From contig CAIVHJ010000110.1 in the NCBI GenBank assembly GCA_903905665.1, forward strand, positions 1-7,104: a stretch of DNA of 7,104 nt, in the 5' to 3' direction. The translations under genes were made by a program, and so were the position numbers. This stretch comes from an uncultured Phycisphaerales bacterium. Lineage in GTDB: Bacteria; Planctomycetota; Phycisphaerae; UBA1845; CAIVHJ01. Of this stretch, positions 1 through 6,670 are shown piece by piece. The first letter of the stretch is position 1; each line of letters begins with the position of its first letter. Below the pieces are notes generated by a model. That model made no database searches. It was not told the DNA's origin and saw only the letters and a list, made by a program, of their open reading frames with translations.

Positions 1-62
1 CGTCCCCCGAGGTCACAGGTCATCTCATCGACAAAACTTCGTTCTGCCAGTCGTCGTTCCAT
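1..62 (-). CDS. 5' end of an unrecognised minus-strand gene, cut by the window edge
   Basis: Only the first 20 codons are visible, reading MERRLAERSFVDEMTCDLGG. The start is chosen because an almost ideal Shine-Dalgarno sequence, AAGGAGG (complement of 69-75), lies 6 bases upstream of the ATG, the strongest such site in the window. I do not recognise the family. The gene points away from kdtA and starts about 65-90 bases beyond the 23-bp repeat at 129-151, which is where a transposase gene would sit inside an insertion sequence whose tip is that repeat. That reading is inference from position only. The frame is too short to judge codon use, so a chance ATG behind a purine-rich stretch cannot be excluded. 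Confidence 0.45.
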   Translation of the reverse strand, partial: MERRLAERSFVDEMTCDLGG

Positions 63-68
63 CGCTCG

Positions 69-75
69 CCTCCTT
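69..75 (-). promoter_or_regulatory. Strong ribosome binding site for the left-edge gene
   Basis: The minus strand reads AAGGAGG here, seven bases matching the anti-Shine-Dalgarno sequence, with a 6-base gap to the ATG ending at 60. It is the main evidence that the partial frame at the left edge is translated. Confidence 0.5.
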
Positions 76-121
76 GCTCAAAAGATTGCCTTGATCCAAC
101 ACTCCCCACAATCTACCATGC

Positions 122-151
122 CTGTCAAGGTTATTCAGAAGGCTCTATAGT
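122..151 (+). promoter_or_regulatory. Possible promoter for kdtA using the repeat tip as -10
   Basis: TATAGT at 146-151 matches the sigma-70 -10 consensus in five of six positions. CTGTCA at 122-127 matches the -35 in four of six, with an 18-base spacer. Transcription would start near 158 and give a leader of about 75 bases to the ATG at 233. The -10 lies inside the 23-bp repeat and the -35 outside it, so this would be a hybrid, outward-facing promoter. A weaker alternative is TTGATC at 91-96 with TACCAT at 114-119 (17-base spacer). Confidence 0.35.
129..151 (+). repeat. Left copy of a 23-bp inverted repeat
   Basis: This sequence begins GGTTATTCAGA and ends CTCTATAGT. Its reverse complement occurs at 6999-7021 with 21 of 23 positions identical; both differences are A/G transitions (repeat positions 12 and 14). 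After position 23 the two copies stay only loosely alike for a few bases (AATA and CGG with one-base shifts). On the outer side similarity stops at once. It could be the tip of an insertion sequence whose body lies to the left, or the left terminal repeat of a segment spanning most of the window. Confidence 0.65.
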
Positions 152-232
152 AATATCGGTGTCATTTGGATAGTCACGGATCTTCGGATCAATAGTGTGG
201 ATTTTTCAACGGTTCCTGATTACCATCCTTCC

Positions 233-1528
233 ATGTGCTGGATCGCCAATATCTGTTACTTCTTCGCGGCGCTGGGTTGTCTGCCATTTCTGTTGTATCA
301 AATGATAGTGCAGAAAAAGAACCGTACCGGCTGGCGGGAACGATTTGGAAATGTTCCGCTACGCTCCGGCGATAAACCATGTCTCTGGATTCACGCCGTG
401 TCGCTGGGTGAAGTCAACGCCACTCGAACCCTCATGGCGGACCTTCGCCAAAATCTTACCGAAGTGGATCTGGTCATTTCATCCACCACGGATACCGGAT
501 TCGCCCGCGCCAAAGAACTCTATCCTGATCTGTGTGTTTTTCGCTATCCGCTGGATTTCAGTTGGATAGTGCATCGCGTGCTGAACCGGATTCGACCTGC
601 CATGATTGTGCTGATGGAACTCGAAGTCTGGTACAACCTCACCATGATGGCCCATCAACGAGAGATCAGGATATGCGTGGTGAATGGACGTTTCACTGCG
701 CGCAGTGCCCACCGCTTTCATCGGATCGGCAAGGTAGTGCGTCCCATGTTCGCCGCGATTGACTGGGTGGGTGCCCAAACCGAAGAAATCGCCGATCGTT
801 TCGTTCAGGCGGGGGTATCTGCGAATCGCGTGGAAGTGACCGGGTCAATGAAGTGGGACACCGCTCAGATCACGGATCATATCACCGGCGAAGAAACGCT
901 GGCAGAAGCCATGGGCATCAAAAAAAATCGCCCACTTGTCGTACTGGGAAGCAGCGGTCCGGGTGAAGAAGAAATCATCCTGCAAGTATGGGACAAACTC
1001 CCCATCGAATGGAGAGATACTCAGCTCGCGATTGTTCCGCGCAAACCTGAGCGATTTGCCGAGGTCGCTCGACTGATCGAACGGTTCGGCCGGCCCGTAT
1101 TGCGGCGCTCGGCATTGCCTGATGGATCAATTCCTCCGACCAACACTTCCGGCCGGGCGGTTTTTCTGGGCGACACGATGGGTGAATTGAGAAAACTTTA
1201 TCGTCTGGCGGACGTGATCATTGTGGGGAGAACATTGGTTCGCACGGGCGGATCGGACCCGATGGAGGTGGCGGCGTTGGGCAAGACTATGATCATCGGA
1301 CCCTACCATGAAAATTTCTCCGACCCCGTTGCCCAGCTCGTTCGTGCTGAAGCGGCTATCGTTCTCGACACGAGTCATTCGCTGGACACGGAGCTCAATG
1401 TCTTGCTCGCCAATCGGAATCGCCGAATTGAAATCGGGCGACGTGCTCAGGAGGTCGTCCGACGCAACCAGGGAGCCACACGTCGGACTTCCGAATCCAT
1501 CAGCCGCCAAATCCGCCAGCCCAATTAA
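233..1528 (+). CDS. kdtA: 3-deoxy-D-manno-octulosonic acid (Kdo) transferase KdtA/WaaA
   Basis: The enzyme moves Kdo from CMP-Kdo onto the lipid A precursor at the inner face of the cytoplasmic membrane, the first step of LPS inner-core assembly. The 431-residue product matches the family's usual 420-440. Visible in order: a hydrophobic N-terminal anchor (about residues 2-25), then GWRERFGN; WIHAVSLGE with the conserved catalytic-base Glu at residue 60; ELEVW (129-133); NGR; KWD (207-209); PRKPERF (269-275); LGDTMGEL (312-319); GGSDPMEVAALGK (339-351); and GPYHENF (356-362). This is the GT-B fold layout of WaaA. A GTG at 197 would add 12 polar residues. I prefer ATG 233 because it places the membrane anchor at the N-terminus; neither start has a clear ribosome binding site. 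The usual STHxGEE motif reads SSGPGEE here (residues 240-246). The gene stands alone, with no adjacent lpxK or other LPS gene in view. Confidence 0.93.
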   Translation: MCWIANICYFFAALGCLPFLLYQMIVQKKNRTGWRERFGNVPLRSGDKPCLWIHAVSLGEVNATRTLMADLRQNLTEVDLVISSTTDTGFARAKELYPDLCVFRYPLDFSWIVHRVLNRIRPAMIVLMELEVWYNLTMMAHQREIRICVVNGRFTARSAHRFHRIGKVVRPMFAAIDWVGAQTEEIADRFVQAGVSANRVEVTGSMKWDTAQITDHITGEETLAEAMGIKKNRPLVVLGSSGPGEEEIILQVWDKLPIEWRDTQLAIVPRKPERFAEVARLIERFGRPVLRRSALPDGSIPPTNTSGRAVFLGDTMGELRKLYRLADVIIVGRTLVRTGGSDPMEVAALGKTMIIGPYHENFSDPVAQLVRAEAAIVLDTSHSLDTELNVLLANRNRRIEIGRRAQEVVRRNQGATRRTSESISRQIRQPN

Positions 1529-1699
1529 GCCAAACTCATTCTGCACCACAGACTTCGGGAAAATTTGCTCTTTTGTGCCGTCGTGGATGGATCCGCGGGG
1601 TATACTATATGTAGAGGCATAAAAATATAGATTGTGGTGCAGACTTGGTACTTGCAGATTTGATGAGAGTGTTTTAATCTACGTTTCTCTCTCTCCCTC
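1529..1699. other. Intergenic stretch after kdtA: inverted repeat and a possible small transcript
   Basis: No convincing protein gene lies here. An 11-bp perfect inverted repeat pairs 1540-1550 (TCTGCACCACA) with 1633-1643, enclosing 82 bases. TATACT at 1601-1606 is a good -10-like hexamer but lacks a well-spaced -35; TTGTGC at 1573 is 22 bases away. Together with the terminator at 1700-1745 this could define an RNA of about 130 bases. Alternatively it is simply the 3' untranslated region of kdtA. I do not recognise 6S, SRP or any other known RNA in it. Confidence 0.3.
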
Positions 1700-1745
1700 C
1701 CAGGCTTGGGTTGGCTTTTTACAGGCTGCCCAGGCTTGGTTTTTT
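1700..1745 (+). terminator. Intrinsic terminator on the plus strand, stem formed by a direct repeat
   Basis: CCCAGGCTTGG occurs at 1699-1709 and again at 1729-1739. The 11-mer is nearly self-complementary, so the two direct copies can pair with each other: 1700-1710 against 1729-1739 gives 11 base pairs including two G-U wobbles, with an 18-base loop. Six T residues (1740-1745) follow the stem immediately, as expected of a rho-independent terminator. It would end transcripts from kdtA, whose stop is 171 bases upstream, or from a small RNA starting near 1613. Confidence 0.55.
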
Positions 1746-1779
1746 ATGGGTCGGCGATAATTTTTCACCGCAATTCAGC

Positions 1780-1811
1780 CAAAGAAAAGACCTCCGGAAA
1801 ACCGGAGGTCT
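1780..1811 (-). terminator. Intrinsic terminator of the HEAT/receiver-like gene
   Basis: AGACCTCCGG (1788-1797) and CCGGAGGTCT (1802-1811) form a perfect 10-bp stem around a 4-base loop. On the minus strand the stem is followed by TTTCTTT. It lies 37 bases past the minus-strand stop codon at 1849. On the plus strand the trailing sequence is much less T-rich, so I assign it to the minus strand. Confidence 0.85.
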
Positions 1812-1848
1812 CGAATTCTTCTTCGTATCACGCTCGAATTTCGACGGA

Positions 1849-4224
1849 CTATCCACGATAATACTTGTCGATGACTTGGCCGGATTTATTGCTGGGCAGG
1901 TTCAAAGCTCCCAGTGCTTGTGAAGCGGCGCTACGAATCGTCAAATTGGGTTCGTCCAATGCGATTTTGATCAACTGATTCGTCAGATCTTCGGTGAGCA
2001 TCCGTCCACTCATTTTGGCCGATTCCGCCAACGCGTTGAAAGCGACCAGTCGCAACGATTCGGTGTTGCGTTCGTTTAAAGCGACACGGGCAACCGCCTG
2101 TTGCGCCGAACTGCTGCCGGAAAGCGCCAGCACATTGACAGCAGCCACTTGCAGAACTTCCTCTGGTCGGTCAAGAACCCGAATCAAGGCCGTTTCCGCC
2201 TGGCTGAAGTCGTACACCTTCGAATGGGAAAACGCAATTTTGTGAAGCGCATCGACAGCATCCAGCGCGAGCGTTAAAGCCTGATCTTGGCCCAGCGCCG
2301 TCTGTCCGACTGATTTGGCACAGGTGTTCCATGCGTCCGTAAGTTGATTGGGATCGCCATTGGACGGTACGGTGACAATACCCTCATCCATCACGTCCAG
2401 ATCGGCAGCCTGATCCGCCTGCGCCTTTTTCGTCAGCAACACAATTGGTGCCAATTCAAAAACGTGGTTGCTTCGCAAGGCGTTAATCGCTTCCACCAAG
2501 GTCGGATTCGACACATCGGTGGCTAGAAACACAGCCGAAACCGACGGCAACTCACGCCGCGCTCGCTCCATCCCCGACAACACCTGAGCTTCACCGATGA
2601 CTGTCGTATGCTCATTTCGCAGGGCCCCCATCACGCGATTGAGGTTGGCTTCGTCGGGTTCAATCACAAGGACGAACCGCCCACCCGTTTGGGCCAACGT
2701 CTCGGCCAGAATCGGAACCACCCGATCCGATCCTTTGAAAGGTTCCCGAGGAAGGGCGTGCGCCAACGTCAGGGCGGCTTTGATTCGCACCACCAAATCG
2801 GGAAAAGTCAGCGCTTCGGTCAACGGCTGCTTGTCGTCCTCGGTTCCCACAAGATTGTCGGCTCCGGCGATCAACCGCAGTGTTGCGACCGCACCGAGCG
2901 CCACGGGAGGCTCGCGATACTTGATCGCCAAACCCAGAACCATCTGGTCGAATTTGGAACCGGCGGTTCGCGCGAAATAGGTGCTGCGCGGGAAGTTCTC
3001 GATCTTGGTGGGATCAACGACGGCAGACCGATCCTGCTCGGTCGATTCCACATCCATACCCAGTTGTGATTCACGGCGGATATCGGCAGCCAACCAATAG
3101 GCGATGGCCGGATCGTTATTCGCCTTGAGCTTCAAAGATTCTTCGCAGCATCGCATGGCCATGATCTCGTCGAAGATGATTCGAGGAACTTCGGTCCGAT
3201 CGAGGCGTCCGTCCTGCCAGTACCACACGTTGGCGAAGTCAAATCTCGGATCGGCTTTGACCGAACCCTGATCTTCGTAATACTGTCGCGCCAAGTCCAC
3301 ATAAGCATCACCGGCATCGGGGATTGCTTCACCCGATGCCTGGACACCCAGTTGATTCAATGCCGCATCAACGGTCTTGCGAAGTTCAGGAGAAATCCTG
3401 GGGTCCTGGCACACCGCCAACAAATACGGAACCGCCTGCGGATACCCGATTTCACCCAGTGCCCGAATAACGAACTGCTTGGTATCGTCATCGTTCATCT
3501 TGAGCGAGATCACCAGCGGATTGACCGCCTCTTTCCCCATTCGGGGTAACATGCGGATAATCCGCTGATGCAGTTTTTCCCTGGTTTTGTCCTGAAGGGT
3601 GCTGACCAACCACGGAACGGCGTATTCCCCGGATTCCCGAAGACGGTTAATTGCATTGAATTCCGTCTGCGGATCACCCCCTAATTTGTCGATGTTGAGT
3701 TTAATACGTTCGGGGTCTTTCCGAACGAGCAATTCACCCTGATGAATCAAGGCGATTACCTTTTGAGCGGAATCGCTGATCTGAACGTTCTCGATCAGCA
3801 GCATCAGGGTCTTGAGGCTGTTGGTCTGTTCATCGGAGTACGCCATGATTTCGAGTGGATCGGGATTGCGGGCCAGCAGCGCCTTGGCGTAGTTGTCGGC
3901 GCGATCAAACTTGCCGATCACGGCGTTGTGCATAAAATTGGCGAACAAATCGCGGTTTGCCTCGGTGCCAATTTTGACATCAAGTTTTTCGCCCTCCCCA
4001 GCCCGATCCGACTGGAGCGCCCCTGCTTTGGATTCTTCCTTGTCGGAAACCGCTCCTTTCTCTTTTTCGGCTGAAGTCTTCTTGGATGGCGGCTCCTCCT
4101 TGGCGACATCCTTATCTTCCTGACCCCAAGCCAATGGCACTCGAGAAAAACCGATCGCAACCACCGGCAGGATAAGGAGTAGCAACCAATGAACGTGGAC
4201 ATTATTTCGACAAGAAGATTTCAT
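1849..4224 (-). CDS. Exported HEAT-repeat protein with an internal receiver-like domain
   Basis: The function is unknown; a scaffold or sensor role outside the cytoplasm is inference. The 791-residue product begins with a signal peptide: basic residues, a hydrophobic core LLLLILPVVAIGF, and a likely cut after LAWG (residue 34). A Lys/Glu-rich linker follows to about residue 85. HEAT-like helical repeats occupy about 182-290 (for example PLVISLKMNDDDTKQFVIRA) and about 435-510. A middle stretch at about 300-395 has a TPR-like look. Residues about 516-637 resemble a CheY-type receiver: VLVIEPDEAN (acidic pocket), AVFLATDVSNP (candidate phosphoacceptor Asp570), PIVLLT (Thr598), and GIVTVPS, where the usual Lys is Val619. 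HEAT-like repeats resume at about 647-777. The start at 4224 is set by GGAGAGG just upstream; a longer version from 4263 would bury the signal peptide. The gene stands alone, with a promoter at 4324-4351 and a terminator at 1780-1811. Confidence 0.85.
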   Translation of the reverse strand: MKSSCRNNVHVHWLLLLILPVVAIGFSRVPLAWGQEDKDVAKEEPPSKKTSAEKEKGAVSDKEESKAGALQSDRAGEGEKLDVKIGTEANRDLFANFMHNAVIGKFDRADNYAKALLARNPDPLEIMAYSDEQTNSLKTLMLLIENVQISDSAQKVIALIHQGELLVRKDPERIKLNIDKLGGDPQTEFNAINRLRESGEYAVPWLVSTLQDKTREKLHQRIIRMLPRMGKEAVNPLVISLKMNDDDTKQFVIRALGEIGYPQAVPYLLAVCQDPRISPELRKTVDAALNQLGVQASGEAIPDAGDAYVDLARQYYEDQGSVKADPRFDFANVWYWQDGRLDRTEVPRIIFDEIMAMRCCEESLKLKANNDPAIAYWLAADIRRESQLGMDVESTEQDRSAVVDPTKIENFPRSTYFARTAGSKFDQMVLGLAIKYREPPVALGAVATLRLIAGADNLVGTEDDKQPLTEALTFPDLVVRIKAALTLAHALPREPFKGSDRVVPILAETLAQTGGRFVLVIEPDEANLNRVMGALRNEHTTVIGEAQVLSGMERARRELPSVSAVFLATDVSNPTLVEAINALRSNHVFELAPIVLLTKKAQADQAADLDVMDEGIVTVPSNGDPNQLTDAWNTCAKSVGQTALGQDQALTLALDAVDALHKIAFSHSKVYDFSQAETALIRVLDRPEEVLQVAAVNVLALSGSSSAQQAVARVALNERNTESLRLVAFNALAESAKMSGRMLTEDLTNQLIKIALDEPNLTIRSAASQALGALNLPSNKSGQVIDKYYRG
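2314..2679 (-). other. Receiver-like (pseudo-receiver) domain inside the HEAT protein
   Basis: In the frame of the HEAT gene this segment reproduces the order of receiver strand motifs: an acidic first-strand end (EPDE), a third strand ending in Asp with Pro four residues later (DVSNP, like DxxxP), a fourth strand ending LLT, and a fifth with TVP where active receivers have TKP or similar. Predicted alternating strands and helices fit the fold. The missing Lys argues against normal phosphotransfer. Confidence 0.6.
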
Positions 4225-4229
4225 GTTCG

Positions 4230-4236
4230 CCTCTCC
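4230..4236 (-). promoter_or_regulatory. Ribosome binding site fixing the HEAT gene start
   Basis: The minus strand reads GGAGAGG with 5 bases to the ATG at 4224-4222. This selects the start directly ahead of the signal peptide over the upstream ATG at 4263. Confidence 0.75.
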
Positions 4237-4306
4237 AAAACAATGATGAACAGGGTCATTCACTCTGGAAGTCGTAAACCGCGAAACAGTCCTTAAGTCC
4301 TTGCCC

Positions 4307-4337
4307 GTAAAGGCTTGTGGTTAAGTATAACCTTTAC
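4307..4337. repeat. 7-bp inverted repeat around the HEAT gene -10, operator candidate
   Basis: GTAAAGG (4307-4313) and its exact reverse complement CCTTTAC (4331-4337) are 17 bases apart, centred on 4322. The half-sites are 24 bases centre to centre, roughly two helical turns, so a dimer could bind one face of the DNA. The right half lies in the promoter spacer and the left half just past the start site. Confidence 0.4.
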
Positions 4338-4351
4338 CGACAGACCGTCAA
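4324..4351 (-). promoter_or_regulatory. Sigma-70-type promoter of the HEAT gene
   Basis: On the minus strand TTGACG (complement of 4346-4351; five of six match) and TATACT (complement of 4324-4329; five of six) are separated by 16 bases. Transcription should start near 4317, giving a leader of about 93 bases. An inverted repeat, GTAAAGG at 4307-4313 and CCTTTAC at 4331-4337, brackets the -10 and start site and could be an operator. Confidence 0.65.
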
Positions 4352-4638
4352 TGACGCCGGTCCACCCCCATCAAAAACGTACTGAAACCGGAACCTACAA
4401 TCCCGAAAAAACGAACCCCATGGTGGATTTAATCGTAGTAAACGAAACGACTTATTGAACAAGCGGGATTTCCGCATGTACTGCGGGCGAAGTCTGACTT
4501 AAGTGAAACTATATTTGAATTGATCGGAGCTAAATAAGAAACTTACGATCACGATGTCAGTCGATGCGTGAGAGAAACTTGAGATCGAAAAACAACGGAA
4601 TTCGGGCCCCGATGGGCGCTCGGATTGAGGAGATGTTC
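4352..4638. other. Remainder of the divergent intergenic region ahead of the metal ATPase
   Basis: I see no gene here. A plausible but weak plus-strand promoter is TTGAAC at 4455-4460 with TGTACT at 4477-4482 (16-base spacer, four of six matches each). TATATT at 4510-4515 is another possible -10 without a good -35. A small palindrome, GCGG-N5-CCGC, sits at 4463-4475 within the first promoter's spacer. I recognise no MerR, ArsR or CopY-type operator that would reveal the metal sensed. An in-frame ATG at 4564 lacks a ribosome binding site. Confidence 0.3.
4627..4632 (+). promoter_or_regulatory. Ribosome binding site fixing the metal ATPase start
   Basis: GAGGAG with 6 bases to the ATG at 4639 selects that start over in-frame ATGs at 4564, 4612 and 4633, none of which has comparable spacing. 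Confidence 0.7.
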
Positions 4639-6654
4639 ATGGCACATACACATTCGCATGTAAGTTGGTCCGTCCAGAAACAGACTTTTTCTTCAGTGAT
4701 GTTTATTGCGGCGCTGCTGCTCGGATCGGTACTGCTGTTTCTATCGTATCTGGCTCCGTGGTTGTTTCAGGAACAGGTCGTTCGCACGACGGGCGGATTG
4801 ACCAACTTTCACAGTGATGCGATGGCGCTGATCGCGGCCCTTCTTCTGGGCGCCCCGTTGATCTGGCATGCGCTCCGTAATTTGTGGAGCGGTGTAATGC
4901 ACATGGATGAGCTGGTAGCGATGGCGATTCTGGCTGCGCTGGCCATTGGAGAATATCCGGAAGCGGCGCTGATTGCGTTTTTCATGATTATCGTCGAGTT
5001 GATCGAATCGCGCAGCGCCCAAGGGGCACGGGCCGCCATCGAAGGACTGGTCCGCCTGACACCGGAAAAAGCGTACAAGATCACCGATGCGGAAGAAGTC
5101 GAAGTGGCCGCCAAGATACTGGTTCCCGGAGACCGAATTCGCGTGCGGCCCGGTGATAACATTCCCGCCGATGGGCGAATCATCTCCGGTCAATCCACGA
5201 TTAATCAAGCCAACATCACCGGTGAATCGCTTCCGGTGGACAAGGAAGACGGGGATGAGGTATTCGGCGGAACGTCGAACATGACGGGCTTGCTTGAGAT
5301 TGAAGTGACCAAATCCGGTCACGACACGACGCTGGGCCGGGTGCAGGACCTGATCATCAATGCCGAGCAAACCAAGCTTCCCCTGATGAAATTGATCGAC
5401 CAGTACGCCGGATGGTACACGCCGACGATTCTGATGTTGGCATTTATCGTGGTGTATTTCAGCAAGACAGGCGCTGGAATTGAGACGGCCATCAAGATGT
5501 TGGTGGTGGCTTGTCCGTGCGCGTTGATTCTGGCGACGCCGACGGCGATGGTGGCTGCACTTTCGTGCGCCGCTAGGTTGGGGATATTGATCAAGAACAT
5601 GACGAGTCTGGAACACGCCCGGAATCTCACCGCCATGATTCTGGATAAGACCGGGACGCTGACGACGGGTGAACTATCCGTCACGCAGATGAAACCGGCG
5701 CCGCACGTGGATGGTGCGGAATTGTTGCGGGTGGCAGCCGCCGTCGAAAACGCGAGTCGTCACCCGGTGGCGAAGGCGGTGGTGAAGGTGGCCCGAAAAG
5801 CCAAACTCACGATTGATGACGTCGAGAATTTTTACGAGACGCCGGGGATGGGCGTGCGAGGACGCGTGAGGGGACAGGACATCCTGGTCGGTCGTGCCAA
5901 GTGGCTTCGAGAGCAGGGGGCTGACATGAGCCTGCTCGATCACCCCGACTATCAGGAATCCGAAGGACTCAGCATGTTGTACGTGGTTCGAAACAAGCAG
6001 TGCATTGGATGGGTCGGTCTGGAAGATCGAACCCGGCCGGAAGCCCGAACGGCGCTCGAGGAATTGCAGAAGCTCGGATTGAAAAATCTGACGATGGTCA
6101 CGGGGGATCGACGTGCGGTGGCTCAGCGCGTCGCGCAGGAGATGGGATGCACGTCGGTATATGCCGAAGTGCTTCCTGCGGAAAAACTGCATCTGGTGGC
6201 GGAGTTGAAGCAAAAAGGTCACAAAGTGGCCGTGGTCGGAGACGGGGTAAACGACGCACCGGCATTGGCGGCGGGTGATTTGGGGATCGCGATGGGCGCC
6301 GTAGGGAGCGACGTGGCGATTCATTCCGCCAATATCGCGCTGATGAACAACGACTTGAGCCGGTTGCCGTTTCTGATCAAACTCTCGCGAGCAACGATGA
6401 AAATCGTCTGGCAAAATCTGATTTTCGGGGCCATTTACATTATGGGCGCCGAAATTCTCGTCAATGTCAAAGATATTCCGCTGGTTTTGGCGTTGGTCTT
6501 GCACTTGATATCCAGCGCGATTGTGTGCTTCAATTCGGCGAGGCTGGTGCGGTTTGGCGAGGAACCCAGCGATCTGTTGCGGGAAGTGGAATCGGCCCAG
6601 ACGCCCCAGGGCCCCGTGATGCCGAAAATGACTCCCGCTGTGGCGACCACGTAA
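4639..6654 (+). CDS. P1B-type heavy-metal-translocating ATPase
   Basis: A membrane pump that moves a transition-metal ion across the cytoplasmic membrane using ATP, most likely outward. The 671-residue product shows the full P1B layout: eight likely membrane helices (about 18-43, 60-82, 90-104, 106-124, 260-275, 285-308, 589-610, 613-636), actuator motif TGES (194-197), CPC in helix 6 (292-294), phosphorylation site DKTGT (Asp336), the P1B-specific HP pair (375-376), TGD (488-490) and GDGVNDAP (534-541). There is no N-terminal CxxC metal-binding domain; instead it begins MAHTHSH, a short His cluster. Helix 7 keeps N593 and Tyr600 of the copper motif but has Ile where copper pumps have Asn and zinc pumps Lys. 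In helix 8 the residue that is Met in copper pumps and Asp in zinc pumps is His622 (HLISS). CPC argues for Cu, Zn or Cd; His622 recalls P1B-4 pumps. I leave the substrate open. No metallochaperone or regulator is adjacent. Confidence 0.93.
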   Translation: MAHTHSHVSWSVQKQTFSSVMFIAALLLGSVLLFLSYLAPWLFQEQVVRTTGGLTNFHSDAMALIAALLLGAPLIWHALRNLWSGVMHMDELVAMAILAALAIGEYPEAALIAFFMIIVELIESRSAQGARAAIEGLVRLTPEKAYKITDAEEVEVAAKILVPGDRIRVRPGDNIPADGRIISGQSTINQANITGESLPVDKEDGDEVFGGTSNMTGLLEIEVTKSGHDTTLGRVQDLIINAEQTKLPLMKLIDQYAGWYTPTILMLAFIVVYFSKTGAGIETAIKMLVVACPCALILATPTAMVAALSCAARLGILIKNMTSLEHARNLTAMILDKTGTLTTGELSVTQMKPAPHVDGAELLRVAAAVENASRHPVAKAVVKVARKAKLTIDDVENFYETPGMGVRGRVRGQDILVGRAKWLREQGADMSLLDHPDYQESEGLSMLYVVRNKQCIGWVGLEDRTRPEARTALEELQKLGLKNLTMVTGDRRAVAQRVAQEMGCTSVYAEVLPAEKLHLVAELKQKGHKVAVVGDGVNDAPALAAGDLGIAMGAVGSDVAIHSANIALMNNDLSRLPFLIKLSRATMKIVWQNLIFGAIYIMGAEILVNVKDIPLVLALVLHLISSAIVCFNSARLVRFGEEPSDLLREVESAQTPQGPVMPKMTPAVATT

Positions 6655-6669
6655 CCGGAATGCCCGGTT
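6653..6669 (+). other. Hairpin overlapping the ATPase stop codon
   Basis: AACCGG (6653-6658) and CCGGTT (6664-6669) form a 6-bp stem with a 5-base loop beginning in the TAA stop. No T-run follows, so it is not a standard intrinsic terminator; it may only stabilise the transcript end. Confidence 0.3.
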
Positions 6670-6670
6670 C

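Noticed and set aside
1127..1549. 140-codon minus-strand open frame overlapping the 3' end of kdtA
   Set aside because: It is fully explained by the kdtA coding strand and has no recognisable motif.
2608..3069. 153-codon plus-strand open frame inside the HEAT gene
   Set aside because: Antisense shadow of the HEAT gene; no domain seen.
4225..4263. N-terminal extension of the HEAT protein from ATG 4263
   Set aside because: It would place 13 extra polar residues before the signal peptide, and the clear ribosome binding site at 4230-4236 serves the ATG at 4224.
4463..4475. GCGG-N5-CCGC palindrome upstream of the metal ATPase as a metal-regulator operator
   Set aside because: The arms are only 4 bp and match no metal-sensor operator I can name; it is mentioned only as context.
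4564..4638. N-terminal extension of the metal ATPase from ATG 4564
   Set aside because: No ribosome binding site precedes 4564, the added residues are basic and featureless, and GAGGAG at 4627-4632 fits the ATG at 4639.
4741..5616. 291-codon minus-strand open frame opposite the metal ATPase
   Set aside because: Same reason: antisense shadow with biased composition and no domain.
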